DNA of 64,000 nt from Actinomycetales bacterium. Lineage in GTDB: Bacteria > Actinomycetota > Actinomycetes > Actinomycetales > Microbacteriaceae. The DNA lies in assembly GCA_015654475.1 (NCBI GenBank), contig JAATGV010000001.1:19802-83801 (forward strand), read 5' to 3'. The position numbers were made by a program, and so were the translations under genes. Below are positions 26,406 through 35,683 of this stretch, one piece after another. The notes below the pieces were generated by a model that made no database searches, was not told the origin of the DNA, and saw only the letters and a list, made by a program, of their open reading frames with translations. Every line of letters begins with the position of its first letter. The first letter of the stretch is position 1.

Positions 26406-27734
26406 TCAGAGCGACAGCGTGGCCAACTGAAGGTTATGGTCAGACGGGTGCGGCAGACGATACTTGCCGTCTGCGTTCAGACTGAACACGTTGCGGTACG
26501 TCCATGCGCCAGGGGCACCCTTGACCATGATGTAGTCAAACCGTGAGTCCGAGCCCGCCGGGCGTGTGCGGAAGTTCGTATAGCTTGGATACATCGTGCC
26601 GATCTGGGTAACCGCACCACGCGCATCGAAATATCCGGCCGCCCGAAGCGCGACATGTGCTCGCGACGTCTGCCGCAGTTGGGTCGAATTGAGATCGCCT
26701 GCGACAACCACTGGCAGATGATGAACATTGTATTTTTTGATCGCGGCAATGAGTTGTTCGATCTGGCGCCGGCGAAGGATGTCGAGGGACACCGTGTTCT
26801 TAGGCGTCAAATGGACGCTCGCGAACACAAACGACACGCCGGTTTTGCGCGACTTGAACGTCGCGACCGACGCATACCTGTCACCAGAAGGCCGGTGATA
26901 ACCCGAGAGCCACACCGTTTTGCGCGAAATGAGCCGCATAGCCTTCGAGTTGTACAGGATACGCCCGCCATGGACAACCGATCGGTGACCGCCCGTCGTG
27001 ATCTTGCCACGCGTATCGAGCGCGTATCCCCGCGAAGCGAGCAGCCGTTGCAAGTCGAGATACTGCGCCCGTCGTTTACGCGCGACGCGCTTGCCCTTCT
27101 TTCGCTTTCGGAAAAAACCGGTGATCGACGTCGAGATATTGAGCGGCGTCGCCTCCTGCACTGCGAGAACGTCTGGCATGTGGTTCTTGATAACGGCTGC
27201 GACACGAGTGCGACGCTTCTTCCATGACCGCACCCCCGTCCCAGAGGCACACGACAGAACGTTGTACGTGCCGACAGTGACCTTGGTGCCAGCCGGATTC
27301 GGTTGAACGGGGGTCGGGCGGGAAATGACAACGCCGCTGGAACGCTGGCGCCGGTCACCGCGAGAATCTTTCGCGGTGACCGCGACAACGCGAGTAAATG
27401 TGTAGTTCCCCGACCACGAATCAAGTTCACGAGCGCCGAGGTCGTTGATAATCGCAGTTTCGCCCGAGATACCACTCACAACTGACTTCCCGACGCTGAC
27501 AGCGCGATTACGCCCCGACTCAACTCGATAGCTTTCGGCGTTCGCAACAGCCGTCCACCTGAGCTTGAGCGCTTCCTTCTCCGGTGAGATCAGCGGCTGA
27601 CCTGGGAGGAACTGTGCAGGCATCACCGCCGCATGGGCCGCGTAAGGCGACTGGCCGAGGGCGATTGCTGGAACGATTCCCGCAGCAGCTCGAAGCACCG
27701 TCCTGCGTGGCACCCCTCGAGAGTCACGAATCAT
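26406..27734 (-). CDS. Secreted endonuclease/exonuclease/phosphatase-family protein
   Basis: 442 aa. The N-terminus MIRDSRGVPRRTVLRAAAG followed by a hydrophobic stretch and AHAA looks like a Tat signal peptide with a cleavage site near residue 35. A fibronectin-III-like domain follows (about 55-140). The C-terminal domain is DNase I-like: VGTYNVLS, DVLAVQE, FVFASVHLTP, VVAGDLNST and a final PSDHNLQLATLSL supply the metal-binding and catalytic residues. It would cleave nucleic acid or a phosphoester outside the cell. Its ATG overlaps the stop of the upstream deaminase gene (ATGA), so the two are coupled. Confidence 0.8.
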   Translation of the reverse strand: MIRDSRGVPRRTVLRAAAGIVPAIALGQSPYAAHAAVMPAQFLPGQPLISPEKEALKLRWTAVANAESYRVESGRNRAVSVGKSVVSGISGETAIINDLGARELDSWSGNYTFTRVVAVTAKDSRGDRRQRSSGVVISRPTPVQPNPAGTKVTVGTYNVLSCASGTGVRSWKKRRTRVAAVIKNHMPDVLAVQEATPLNISTSITGFFRKRKKGKRVARKRRAQYLDLQRLLASRGYALDTRGKITTGGHRSVVHGGRILYNSKAMRLISRKTVWLSGYHRPSGDRYASVATFKSRKTGVSFVFASVHLTPKNTVSLDILRRRQIEQLIAAIKKYNVHHLPVVVAGDLNSTQLRQTSRAHVALRAAGYFDARGAVTQIGTMYPSYTNFRTRPAGSDSRFDYIMVKGAPGAWTYRNVFSLNADGKYRLPHPSDHNLQLATLSL

Positions 27735-28318
27735 TGCGAAGACACCGCCCTCCGGGGGTTGTAAACCAGGCGATTCGAAGCCGCATAGGAATGGAAGACG
27801 TCAAGAGCCTCGCCGGTGAGAACCCCATCAGTCACTCGGATGCCCCGATCCTCTGCCTGCTGTTTCCAATCATCACGAATCGGGCCCTCGTCAAAACCGG
27901 TGATTTCTTCCAGCTCGGGCCCGGATCCTGCGATGACAAGGCTGCTGATACCCGACCAGATCGTGGCTCCGTAACACATCGCACACGGCCGCCAGTTGAC
28001 CACGAGTTCGTGATGCGCGCTGCTCAAGTCCCAGTTGCCCAGCGCCGTCTGAGCGAGACTGAGCGTCACCACCTCGGCATGCATACTCGACAATTGTGAC
28101 GAGAGCACCAAGTTGACGCCGGCCGACACGATACGCCCAGCATCCGCATCCCACACCAGCGCGGCGAAAGGGCCACCGCTGCCTTCCATGAAGTTGCGTG
28201 CGGCAAGGCGGTTGACCAGACGCATGCGCTCGTCAACCGTGGCGCAGGGCCCGGCTGCATCCACTTCATCAATAACCCAGGAGGGAAGATCGGCACGAAT
28301 TGACGTTGGGAGACTCAT
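27731..28318 (-). CDS. Nucleoside/base deaminase, CMP/dCMP-deaminase superfamily
   Basis: 195 aa from the ATG at 28318 (MSLPTSIRAD). A longer open frame upstream has cysteine-rich noise and no good ribosome site. The zinc motif is complete: HAE (H80, E82) and PCAMC (C112, C115). The surrounding sequence ARNFMEGSGGPFAALVWD and WSGISSLVIAGSG resembles guanine deaminase and its relatives, which act on free bases. The final YNPRRAV tail is short. It is coupled to the secreted nuclease-like gene. The substrate (guanine, cytosine or another base) is not decided by sequence. Confidence 0.85.
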   Translation of the reverse strand: MSLPTSIRADLPSWVIDEVDAAGPCATVDERMRLVNRLAARNFMEGSGGPFAALVWDADAGRIVSAGVNLVLSSQLSSMHAEVVTLSLAQTALGNWDLSSAHHELVVNWRPCAMCYGATIWSGISSLVIAGSGPELEEITGFDEGPIRDDWKQQAEDRGIRVTDGVLTGEALDVFHSYAASNRLVYNPRRAVSSQ

Positions 28319-28387
28319 AGGACGAGACTTTACAGTGGAAGCTTCGGCTCCCCTTATCAGTTCACGCGGATGTCGGAAAGGGTTAAC

Positions 28388-29377
28388 ATGACTGCAATGC
28401 ACGAGGTTCGCTGGGGTATCATCGGCACTGGGGGTATTGCCACCGCATTCGTCACCGATCTGCTTGGCACAGGCCACACGGTCACCGCCGTCGCATCGCG
28501 CTCGGCAGAGAAGGCAAGCGCCTTTGCGGCCACACACGGTATCCCGACCTCATTCGGCAGCTACGAAGAATTGGCCGCCTCAGCCGATGTCGATGCCGTG
28601 TACGTGGCGACCCCGCATTCCCGGCACCGCGACGACGCGATGCTTGCCATTCAGGCAGGCAAAGCCGTGCTCGTCGAGAAGGCATTCACCCAGAATGGGC
28701 GTCAAGCGCGCGAGCTCGCCGATGCGGCCGAAGCTAAGGGTGTTTTTGCCATGGAAGCCATGTGGACCCGATTCCTGCCACACATGCGTGCACTGCGGCA
28801 ACGCATCCTCGACGGTGCAATCGGTGAGGTTCGCACCGTCATCGCCGACCACAACCAACTGCTCTCGACAGACCCCAAACACCGAATCCGCAACCCGGAA
28901 CTCGCCGGAGGCGCACTGCTCGACCTCGGCATCTATCCACTCTCATTTGCGGTGGATGTGCTTGGCCTGCCAACCGCAATCCGCGCAGTAGGGACAATGA
29001 CCGACACGGGCGTCGACAGGCAGACCTCAGTGGTGATGTCCCACCCTGGCGCCGCACTGTCGCTCACGCAGAGCGCACTCGACCAGCCTGGGCCAAACAC
29101 CGCGCTTGTGATCGGCAGCACCGGCTACATCGAGATCGATGCCGTCTGGTACACCCCGACATCCTTCACCGTGTTTGACACTGAGCGCCATGTCGTCGAG
29201 CGGTTCGAACAGGCAACCGAGTATCGTGGCATGCAATTCCAGGCCGACGAGGTCGAACGCTGTATAGCTGCGGGGATCACCTCAAGCGACATCATGCCAT
29301 TGCGTGAGTCTGTGGCGATCATGGAGGCCCTGGATGAAGTGCGCGCCCAGCTTGGATTCGTGCTTCCTGGCGACTGA
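28388..29377 (+). CDS. Gfo/Idh/MocA-family NAD(P)-dependent oxidoreductase
   Basis: 329 aa from the ATG at 28388. It has GGAAAGG 6 nt upstream, which decides against the ATG at 28370. The Rossmann motif GIIGTGGIATAF is near residue 10, followed by the family signature VDAVYVATPHSRHRDDAMLAI and the lysine in VLVEKAFTQN (about 98-107) that acts in catalysis in relatives. The C-terminal half contains GGALLDLGIYPLSFA. Family members oxidise or reduce sugars, inositols or trans-dihydrodiols. It is divergent from the deaminase gene, and no substrate can be inferred from context. Confidence 0.88.
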   Translation: MTAMHEVRWGIIGTGGIATAFVTDLLGTGHTVTAVASRSAEKASAFAATHGIPTSFGSYEELAASADVDAVYVATPHSRHRDDAMLAIQAGKAVLVEKAFTQNGRQARELADAAEAKGVFAMEAMWTRFLPHMRALRQRILDGAIGEVRTVIADHNQLLSTDPKHRIRNPELAGGALLDLGIYPLSFAVDVLGLPTAIRAVGTMTDTGVDRQTSVVMSHPGAALSLTQSALDQPGPNTALVIGSTGYIEIDAVWYTPTSFTVFDTERHVVERFEQATEYRGMQFQADEVERCIAAGITSSDIMPLRESVAIMEALDEVRAQLGFVLPGD

Positions 29378-29559
29378 TCGTCGCGGCTTACGGGCGGCGC
29401 GCTCACGTCGATTGCCGTGGCAGCCGTTGCGGTGCACATTCGCGAAAGTCTGAGGGTTATCTGGGCAGTGGCAAGGGGCTGGCTTATTGGCAACCTCGAA
29501 CCAGTAGGCTCGTAATTGATGGCTGAGCATAGACTCAACTGACGAAAGGTGACCTCCGA

Positions 29560-30276
29560 ATGCACGGGATTGTGACCCCAACAGCGCTGCTTCCGTGGCT
29601 GGATCCAACCTCGATCATCACCAATTCCGGCGGCTGGGCCCTGCTTGTCGTCGGTCTGATCATCTTCGCTGAGACCGGCCTCCTTGTCGGCTTTATCCTG
29701 CCCGGTGACACCTTGCTCGTCATTTCCGGTCTTCTCTCCAACCCCACGGCCAATCCATCTGGACCCATTTTCGGCGTGAACGTCTGGGTGGTCGCGCTCG
29801 TCATATCGCTTAGCGCCTTTCTCGGTGGAGAGGTCGGCTACTACATTGGCAAGAAGAGCGGACCAGCGATCTTCGAGCGCAAAGAGACCGGTCTTTTCAG
29901 CAAAGAGAACGTTGATCGCACCATGTACTTTTTCGACAAGTATGGTGCGTGGGCCGTTGTGATCGCCCGATTCGTTCCGATCGTACGCACATTCGCCCCC
30001 GTCGCCGCTGGCGTCGGCAAGATGAGCTACAAGCGCTACTCGCTATACAACATCCTCGGGGCAATAGCGTGGGGTGTCAGTCTCACGATGCTCGGCTACT
30101 TTGTGGGATACGTTCCCGTTATTGCCGACCTTGTCACCAACTACATCGATATCATCCTGCTTCTCATCGTCGTCGGCACGCTCGGCCTCGTGGTGGCGCA
30201 CTACTTCTGGGAGCGACACAAGGCCACGAAACGGGCGAACGACAAACCCAGCGACGAGGACGCTCTCACCGAGTAG
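29560..30276 (+). CDS. DedA-family membrane protein (copy 2)
   Basis: 238 aa starting at an ATG preceded by GAAAGG. The DedA core is clearer than in copy 1: FAETGLLVGFILPGDTLLVISGLL near residues 40-63, GGEVGYYIGKKSGPAIFER (about 90-108), and ARFVPIVRTFAPVAAGVGKMSY (about 137-158), with several membrane segments. A charged C-terminal tail (about 215-238) follows. The family acts in membrane-lipid carrier homeostasis. The 896-bp repeat-rich gap begins right after its stop. Confidence 0.9.
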   Translation: MHGIVTPTALLPWLDPTSIITNSGGWALLVVGLIIFAETGLLVGFILPGDTLLVISGLLSNPTANPSGPIFGVNVWVVALVISLSAFLGGEVGYYIGKKSGPAIFERKETGLFSKENVDRTMYFFDKYGAWAVVIARFVPIVRTFAPVAAGVGKMSYKRYSLYNILGAIAWGVSLTMLGYFVGYVPVIADLVTNYIDIILLLIVVGTLGLVVAHYFWERHKATKRANDKPSDEDALTE

Positions 30277-30277
30277 A

Positions 30278-30437
30278 TTCGGGTCGGCTGTTCTCGTCCG
30301 AACGTTCGCCCCCCCTCGGCAAGCACCCTTCATCCCCATCCAAACGTAAGTTCGGGCCAGCTGTTCCCCCGTCAAGCATCCGTCCGCGGCCAAATGTGAG
30401 TTCGGACCGCCCAAACCCGGCTAAACGTAAGTTCGGA
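30278..30437. repeat. Dispersed AAACGTAAGTTCGG repeats after dedA copy 2
   Basis: AAACGTAAGTTCGG-like units (one with AAATGTGAG) lie at 30340-30356, 30390-30406 and 30421-30437. A TTCGG(G/A)TCGGCTGTT-like half occurs at 30278, 30351 and 30432. The unit spacing is irregular (about 31-73 bp). No open frame of good codon quality runs through them. Confidence 0.65.
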
Positions 30438-30540
30438 TCGGCCGTTTCTAGCCAAACATTCCACCCCAGCCAGACCTTTGTCCTGTCTGCAACGCTCAAA
30501 TAGGGCACTTGCCGTCGCCTGATGATGTCTACTGGTCACG

Positions 30541-30695
30541 TGTTGATTCCGTCCTGGCCCCTGTGTTGATTCCGTCCTGGCCCCTGTGTTGATTCCGTCC
30601 GGCCCCTGTGTTGATTCCGTCCCGCCCCTGTGTTGATTCCGTCCCGCCCCTGTGTTGATTCCGTCCTGGTCGTGTTGATTCCGTCCCAACCTTGT
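30541..30695. repeat. Seven-copy minisatellite, TGTTGATTCCGTCC units of 20-23 bp
   Basis: Copies of TGTTGATTCCGTCC(T/C)GGCCCC start at 30541, 30564, 30587, 30609, 30631, 30653 and 30673. The core TGTTGATTCCGTCC is invariant and the variable part shortens from CTGGCCCC to CCGCCCC, then TGGTCG. The spacing falls from 23 to 22 to 20 bp, as expected of a minisatellite that expands by slippage or unequal exchange. Confidence 0.95.
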
Positions 30696-30740
30696 GGTGC
30701 TGTCACGGGTGCACCTGCCACCACGCCGCGCCCTTTTCTG

Positions 30741-30856
30741 CAGACGCCCCCATCCGAACGCGCAAACCTGCGAGGCGCAGCGCAGCCGTGGCCCGAGATA
30801 CCGGGCCACACGGTGCGTACGTGTTGCGAGCGAGAACATTCGCGTGGGGGCGTCTG
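30741..30856. repeat. 116-nt element bounded by CAGACGCCCCCA / TGGGGGCGTCTG (copy 2)
   Basis: The ends CAGACGCCCCCA (30741-30752) and TGGGGGCGTCTG (30845-30856) are perfect inverted repeats. A central hairpin GTGGCCCG (30788-30795) with CGGGCCAC (30802-30809) and loop AGATAC corresponds to the smaller hairpin in copy 1 (10829-10942). Lengths differ by only 2 nt. The left flank CCGCGCCCTTTTCTG also matches the flank at 11017-11048 in inverse orientation. Confidence 0.75.
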
Positions 30857-30900
30857 CGTTTTGGTCGTTTCGACAAGGTGCGGTGCGGGGTAGAACATGT

Positions 30901-30948
30901 CAGTCCGTCAGTCCGTCAGTCCGTCGTGCAGTCGTGCAGTCGTGCACT
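30901..30948. repeat. Two adjacent 8-bp triplet arrays, (CAGTCCGT)3 and (CGTGCAGT)3
   Basis: CAGTCCGT occurs three times at 30901-30924 and CGTGCAGT three times at 30925-30948, the last copy with one change. Both have an 8-bp period, so the second may derive from the first. The remaining gap to msrA (30949-31172) has further short repeats around GGTGGGACGTG but nothing I can name. Confidence 0.9.
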
Positions 30949-31172
30949 CTGCAAAATCGTGCAGGGTACAACAGGTGGGACGTGTACCGTCAGGGTGGGA
31001 CGTGCAGATGCAGGGTGGAAGGCATTTTGGCCTATAGCCCAGACACCAGACGGGAACATAGTCTGTAGGTACGGTGTTTCCATCAGTGGTGTCGCACACG
31101 GCGGCGACCAGAGCCACCAAGGCCGGTTAGTCCGTTGCGGAGAGCGACCCGCCCCGAGGAAAAGAGGAACAG

Positions 31173-31694
31173 ATGACGACCAGCCATACAGACACGGCCA
31201 TTCTTGCCGGGGGCTGCTTTTGGGGGGCCCAGGAGTTGCTGCGCAGACGTCCCGGAGTTGTTTCAAGCAGGGTAGGGTACTCGGGCGGCGATACCCCCAA
31301 TGCGACCTACCGCAACCACGGTGATCATGCTGAAGCTGTCGAGGTCACATTCGACCCCAGCCTCATCTCATACCGCGAACTCTTGGAGTTCTTCTTCCAG
31401 ATCCATGACCCGTCGACGAGGGATCGTCAGGGAAACGATATCGGTCGCAGCTACCGCTCGGCGATCTTCTACAACTCCGATGAGCAGAAGCGCGTCGCGC
31501 TCGACACCATTGCCGATGTGGACGCCTCAGGCATCTGGCCCGGACCGGTTGTCACCGAGGTCGAACCGGCGGGTGACTTCTGGCAGGCCGAAGAAGAGCA
31601 TCAGGACTACTTGGAAAAGCATCCGCACGGCTACACCTGCCATTATGTGCGACCGGGCTGGAAGCTTCCGCACCGCGAAAGTGTCGCAAGCTAG
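31173..31694 (+). CDS. msrA: Peptide-methionine (S)-S-oxide reductase
   Basis: A 173-aa MsrA with the active-site motif GGCFWG (C15), the [26 protein letters not shown] signature in pieces across residues 35-62, and [13 protein letters not shown]. It reduces methionine-S-sulfoxide with thioredoxin, repairing oxidised proteins. The ATG at 31173 is preceded by GAGGAACAG. No msrB is adjacent. The last residues lack the resolving-cysteine-rich tail of longer forms. Confidence 0.95.
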   Translation: MTTSHTDTAILAGGCFWGAQELLRRRPGVVSSRVGYSGGDTPNATYRNHGDHAEAVEVTFDPSLISYRELLEFFFQIHDPSTRDRQGNDIGRSYRSAIFYNSDEQKRVALDTIADVDASGIWPGPVVTEVEPAGDFWQAEEEHQDYLEKHPHGYTCHYVRPGWKLPHRESVAS

Positions 31695-31747
31695 TAGCGA
31701 TCGGCCAGAGTTCGCCTCGCCGCCCACTGCGCTCTAGAGGCCGCCTG

Positions 31748-33592
31748 CTAACGAGAAGCCTTGGCCACCAGCGACAGCACTGCGTCGCCATAGGAATCGA
31801 GCTTCTTCGCACCGACTCCGCTGATATTGGAGAGCCCAGCGAGCGAGTCAGGGCGCGTTGCGGCGATCTCGGCCAGCGTTGCGTCAGCAAACACCACATA
31901 CGCAGGCACGCCTGCCTCCTTGGCTGTCTCCGCCCGCCATGCCCGCAATGCTTCGAACAGGGCAAGCGAAGCGCCGTCCAGGCTTTCAGCGGCCGCTGAT
32001 CGCGAGCGCTTCGAAGAAGATGACCGTGCCGATCCACGAGCACCGCGCACCGCGTTCACGACTGCGTCCTTGCGCATCTGCACCACACGCTCGGCGCGCA
32101 ATACAGGCCATGCCGCTTCGGTGATAGCCAGCGTGCCATAGCCGTCGGAACTCACGGCAAGCAGGCCTGCGGCGAGAAGCTGCCGTGTGACCGCGCGCCA
32201 CTGCATGTCGTCAAGCTCAGTGCCGATGCCAAACGTGGCAAGCTCGCCGTGCCCTAGTTGATCGACACGAGGAGTGTGCTTGCCGAGCAGGATGTCGATC
32301 AGTTGCCCTGCACCATAGCGCTGATTGCGTTCGCGCTGCAGCCGCACGATTGTCGACATCAACTTTTGCGCCGCGATAGTGCCATCCCATGCCTCGGGCG
32401 GCGTCAGGCAGGTGTCGCAGTTGCCACACGGCGTGCTCGACTCGCCGAAGTAGTCGAGCAAAGAGACGCGGCGGCACCCGAGCGTCTCGCACAAGGCGAG
32501 CATCGCATCCAACTGCTGCCCAAGTACGCGCTTATGGTCGGCTGTGCCCTCGGAGCGTTCGATCATCTGGCGCTGCTGCACCACGTCCTGAAGCCCATAC
32601 GCCATCCACGCGGTTGCAGGCAAGCCATCTCGACCGGCCCGGCCTGTCTCCTGGTAGTAGCCCTCAATGCTCTTGGGCAAGTCGAGGTGGGCGACAAAGC
32701 GCACATCGGGTTTGTCGATGCCCATGCCGAAGGCGATGGTCGCAACCATCACGACGCCATCTTCGCGCAGAAAGCGCGACTGGTTGGTGGCCCGTACGTC
32801 CGCGGGCAATCCGGCGTGGTACGGCAGCGCAGTGATGCCGTTCTTGTTCAACGCCACCGCGGTCTTCTCCACTGAGGCACGCGACAGGCAGTACACGATG
32901 CCTGCGTCGCCATCGTGCTCACCATGAATGAAGCGCGCGAGCTGTTGAATGGGTTGGTTCTTGGCCTCGATGCGGTATTGGATGTTCGGCCGGTCAAAGC
33001 TGGATACGAAGAGCCGAGCGTCGCCCAGCTCAAGCCGCTGGACGATCTCGCGCTGGGTTGCCGGCGTCGCCGTCGCGGTCAGCGCAACCCGCGGCACAGC
33101 GGGCCAGCGCTCGTGAAGCATTGAGAGCCTCAAATAGTCTGGCCGAAAGTCATGCCCCCATTGTGAAACGCAGTGCGCCTCGTCGATGGCGAAGAGCGCG
33201 ATCGAAATCTGGTCGAGCAGCCAGAGCGTGCGGTCGAGCCCAAGGCGTTCCGGCGCAAGATACAGCATGTCAAGCTGGCCGTGGATAGCGGCCTGTTCGG
33301 TGTCGTGGCGCTCTTCCGCGCTCTGGGTCGAGTTGAGAAAGCCCGCACGAACGCCCGCAGCCGCCAGCGCCGATACTTGGTCGTGCATGAGCGCGATCAA
33401 GGGTGAAATCACCACACCGACACCGGGCCGTACCAGCGCGGGGACCTGAAAGCACAGCGATTTTCCTGCACCGGTTGGCATCAGGATGAGCGCGTCGCCA
33501 CCAGCCACGACATGATCGATAATCTCGGCCTGCTTGCCCCGAAACTCGTCATACCCGAACACCGTGTGCAAGATTTCGAGGGGTGCTGGCAT
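31748..33592 (-). CDS. recQ: ATP-dependent DNA helicase RecQ
   Basis: A 614-aa SF2 helicase. Walker A is [11 protein letters not shown] (about residues 38-48) and Walker B is [17 protein letters not shown] (about 139-155). The second helicase lobe includes [12 protein letters not shown] and [10 protein letters not shown]. The RecQ-C-terminal zinc-binding region holds [10 protein letters not shown], and a C-terminal HRDC-like domain lies after about residue 530 ([23 protein letters not shown]). It unwinds recombination and replication intermediates. Length and domains are complete. Confidence 0.95.
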   Translation of the reverse strand: MPAPLEILHTVFGYDEFRGKQAEIIDHVVAGGDALILMPTGAGKSLCFQVPALVRPGVGVVISPLIALMHDQVSALAAAGVRAGFLNSTQSAEERHDTEQAAIHGQLDMLYLAPERLGLDRTLWLLDQISIALFAIDEAHCVSQWGHDFRPDYLRLSMLHERWPAVPRVALTATATPATQREIVQRLELGDARLFVSSFDRPNIQYRIEAKNQPIQQLARFIHGEHDGDAGIVYCLSRASVEKTAVALNKNGITALPYHAGLPADVRATNQSRFLREDGVVMVATIAFGMGIDKPDVRFVAHLDLPKSIEGYYQETGRAGRDGLPATAWMAYGLQDVVQQRQMIERSEGTADHKRVLGQQLDAMLALCETLGCRRVSLLDYFGESSTPCGNCDTCLTPPEAWDGTIAAQKLMSTIVRLQRERNQRYGAGQLIDILLGKHTPRVDQLGHGELATFGIGTELDDMQWRAVTRQLLAAGLLAVSSDGYGTLAITEAAWPVLRAERVVQMRKDAVVNAVRGARGSARSSSSKRSRSAAAESLDGASLALFEALRAWRAETAKEAGVPAYVVFADATLAEIAATRPDSLAGLSNISGVGAKKLDSYGDAVLSLVAKASR

Positions 33593-33745
33593 GGATTAAT
33601 GCTAGCGCCGGGCACTGACACCGGCGATAAGTGTGCGACAGCACCTCCGCGTGTTGGAGACAGACGTGCCCGCGTCGGCACAGCTGCCTGCGCCGGCAGA
33701 CACCGCGCGGAATAGCCGGAAGCGTGCACCGGTTGCACCATTGTG

Positions 33746-34804
33746 ATGAGCACAACCGATTCAACCACGCCCGCGCTCTCGGTGCTCGACCTCGTTCCGG
33801 TGCGCACGGCGCAGACCAGTGCCGAAGCCGTCGCATCCTCGATGGCGCTCGCGCAGCGCGCCGACGAACTCGGGTACCGCCGCTACTGGTTTGCCGAGCA
33901 CCACAACATGCCCGCCGTTGCTTCGACAACGCCGCCAGTGCTCGCGGCAGCGGCAGCTGCGCGCACCACCCACATTCGACTTGGCTCTGGCGGAGTCATG
34001 CTTCCCAACCACGCACCGCTGCTCGTCGCCGAACAGTTTGCTGCGCTCGAGGCGCTTGCCCCCGGCCGCATCGATCTCGGCCTCGGTCGCGCGCCTGGCA
34101 GCGATCCCGTTGTCACCCAACTGCTTCGCACCTCAGGCACAACCAGCGACGTCGACCATTTCCCTGACCACATCCACGACATCATCGGCATGCTCCAGCC
34201 GGCCGGGGCGAGGATCACATTCACGACCGGCCGCACGTACGACGTACACTCGACGCCCGCATCCACCGAAGCTCCCGATGTGTGGCTGCTCGGGTCAAGC
34301 GACTATTCGGCGCATCTTGCTGCGCGCATGGGATTGCCTTACGTGTTCGCCAACCACTTCGCGGGGCTTGGCGCGGAACAGGCGCTCAGCATCTACCGCA
34401 ACGAGTTTCAGGCGAGCGAGTGGCTGGATGCGCCACGCACCATCCTGACAGCCAATGTCGTCGCCGCACCAAGCACCGCCGAGGCCGAGGAACGCGCGTT
34501 ACCGCATATGCGAATGAACGCCCGCATGCGCCAAGGGCTACCGCTCGTGCCGATCGAAACAGTCGAGCAGTCGATCGCGGACGCAGCATCGTTTGCTGCT
34601 TCGGAGGCGCAGATGCAGGCGGGCCGCCGCAGTTGGTTCGTAGGAACCGGGGCGGAAGTGGCCGCCGGTCCGACGCAGTTTGCTGCGCGTTTCGGCCTCG
34701 ACGAGGTTATGGTCGTCCCGATCACTGGCGCATATGACGCCGAGGCCAAGGATGCGGCCGGGGCTCGGGGTGTCACGCTTGAGCTGATCGCCGCGGCTCG
34801 CTGA
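33746..34804 (+). CDS. LLM-class flavin-dependent oxidoreductase
   Basis: 352 aa from the ATG at 33746; a GTG one codon earlier is possible. It is a luciferase-like TIM-barrel protein with VLDLVPVR near the N-terminus, RYWFAEHHNMP (about 47-57), IRLGSGGVMLPNHAPLLVAEQF (about 79-100) and GRIDLGLGRAPGSD. The family oxidises substrates with reduced FMN or F420. The MsnO8-like arrangement of these motifs is common in Gram-positive bacteria. The substrate is unknown. It is divergent from recQ, with 153 bp between. Confidence 0.88.
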   Translation: MSTTDSTTPALSVLDLVPVRTAQTSAEAVASSMALAQRADELGYRRYWFAEHHNMPAVASTTPPVLAAAAAARTTHIRLGSGGVMLPNHAPLLVAEQFAALEALAPGRIDLGLGRAPGSDPVVTQLLRTSGTTSDVDHFPDHIHDIIGMLQPAGARITFTTGRTYDVHSTPASTEAPDVWLLGSSDYSAHLAARMGLPYVFANHFAGLGAEQALSIYRNEFQASEWLDAPRTILTANVVAAPSTAEAEERALPHMRMNARMRQGLPLVPIETVEQSIADAASFAASEAQMQAGRRSWFVGTGAEVAAGPTQFAARFGLDEVMVVPITGAYDAEAKDAAGARGVTLELIAAAR

Positions 34805-34822
34805 ATGTGAGGAACTCGCGGG

Positions 34823-35683
34823 CTACTCACATGCGATTCCGTCACCATCGCGATCGAGTTTGCTGCTGTATCCCGGCTCCCCAGCAAAAATGGGGGTAAC
34901 ACCAGCCGCCCTTGCCGCGGTGCAGTTCGCATAGAACGACGAGGAGGTGCCGGAGGAAGATTTCTTCGTGGTCTTCTTCTTGGTGGCCTTCTTCTTGGCG
35001 ACCTTCACGGTCTTAGCAGCTTTCACAGTCTTGACCGATGACTTCGTCTTAGCGGTGTATTTGCTCTTCGGGACCAAGACATAGTACTTGCCTGGCTTAA
35101 CGGCCTTCTTCAGCTTCCACGTCCCAGAATGGGATATCTTTGCAGACCCTAACTTCTTGTATTTACTCGAGCCCGAATGCTTGAAAAAGATGCTAACTTT
35201 CTTGCCCGACAAAAACTTTTTGTAACCAACTTTTCCAGAAAGAGACTTCGCTCCCACCTTCAAAGAGGTGAACGAAGCCGACGGCTTCCCTATCACGACG
35301 ACGGACCCGGAAACTGTCCTGTTGCCTGAAGAGGTCTCCAAATCGAGCGAGAATTTGTGGACGCCCGGAGAGTAGCTCTCGCAAAAGAACAGATCCACAC
35401 TGAACGTGCCCGAGCCGGACCCATAGTCGAAGGCCACCGGATCGATACCGCTCAGCATCCAATCTTCCTGCTGGCCCAACCCCGTCAGCTTGAGTACCGC
35501 ACCCACACCGTCGCATGAGTCAGTCCCGATTGACTTCTTCACCGTCAGCGAGGCCGAGACAACGCTGGCATTGGCCGCGGTCATGGGCACAACCAACGAT
35601 CCAGCCATGAGCGCAATCGCGGAGAGGGCCACAAGCGGCTTGCGCCAATGCTGCGAAACTCCGAACCGAGCGGACTTATCCAT
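34823..35683 (-). CDS. Secreted excalibur-domain protein with lysine-rich linker
   Basis: 286 aa. A signal peptide is visible: basic start, hydrophobic core about residues 17-36, and a likely cleavage after ANAS. The middle is Ser/Lys/Gly-rich with SGKKVSIFFKHSGSSKYKK-like strands. A lysine-rich low-complexity linker (about 215-240: KKKATKKKTTKK) follows. The C-terminus is an excalibur calcium-binding domain, FYANCTAARAAGV ... DRDGDGIACE, with the DxDxDG loop and two conserved cysteines. It is a surface protein, possibly wall-associated. Base composition is lower in GC than that of its neighbours. Confidence 0.82.
   Translation of the reverse strand: MDKSARFGVSQHWRKPLVALSAIALMAGSLVVPMTAANASVVSASLTVKKSIGTDSCDGVGAVLKLTGLGQQEDWMLSGIDPVAFDYGSGSGTFSVDLFFCESYSPGVHKFSLDLETSSGNRTVSGSVVVIGKPSASFTSLKVGAKSLSGKVGYKKFLSGKKVSIFFKHSGSSKYKKLGSAKISHSGTWKLKKAVKPGKYYVLVPKSKYTAKTKSSVKTVKAAKTVKVAKKKATKKKTTKKSSSGTSSSFYANCTAARAAGVTPIFAGEPGYSSKLDRDGDGIACE

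Noticed and set aside
33724..33738. Operator GTGCA-N5-TGCAC between recQ and the LLM gene
   Set aside because: Only 5-bp arms in a GC-rich promoter region; likely chance without other copies.
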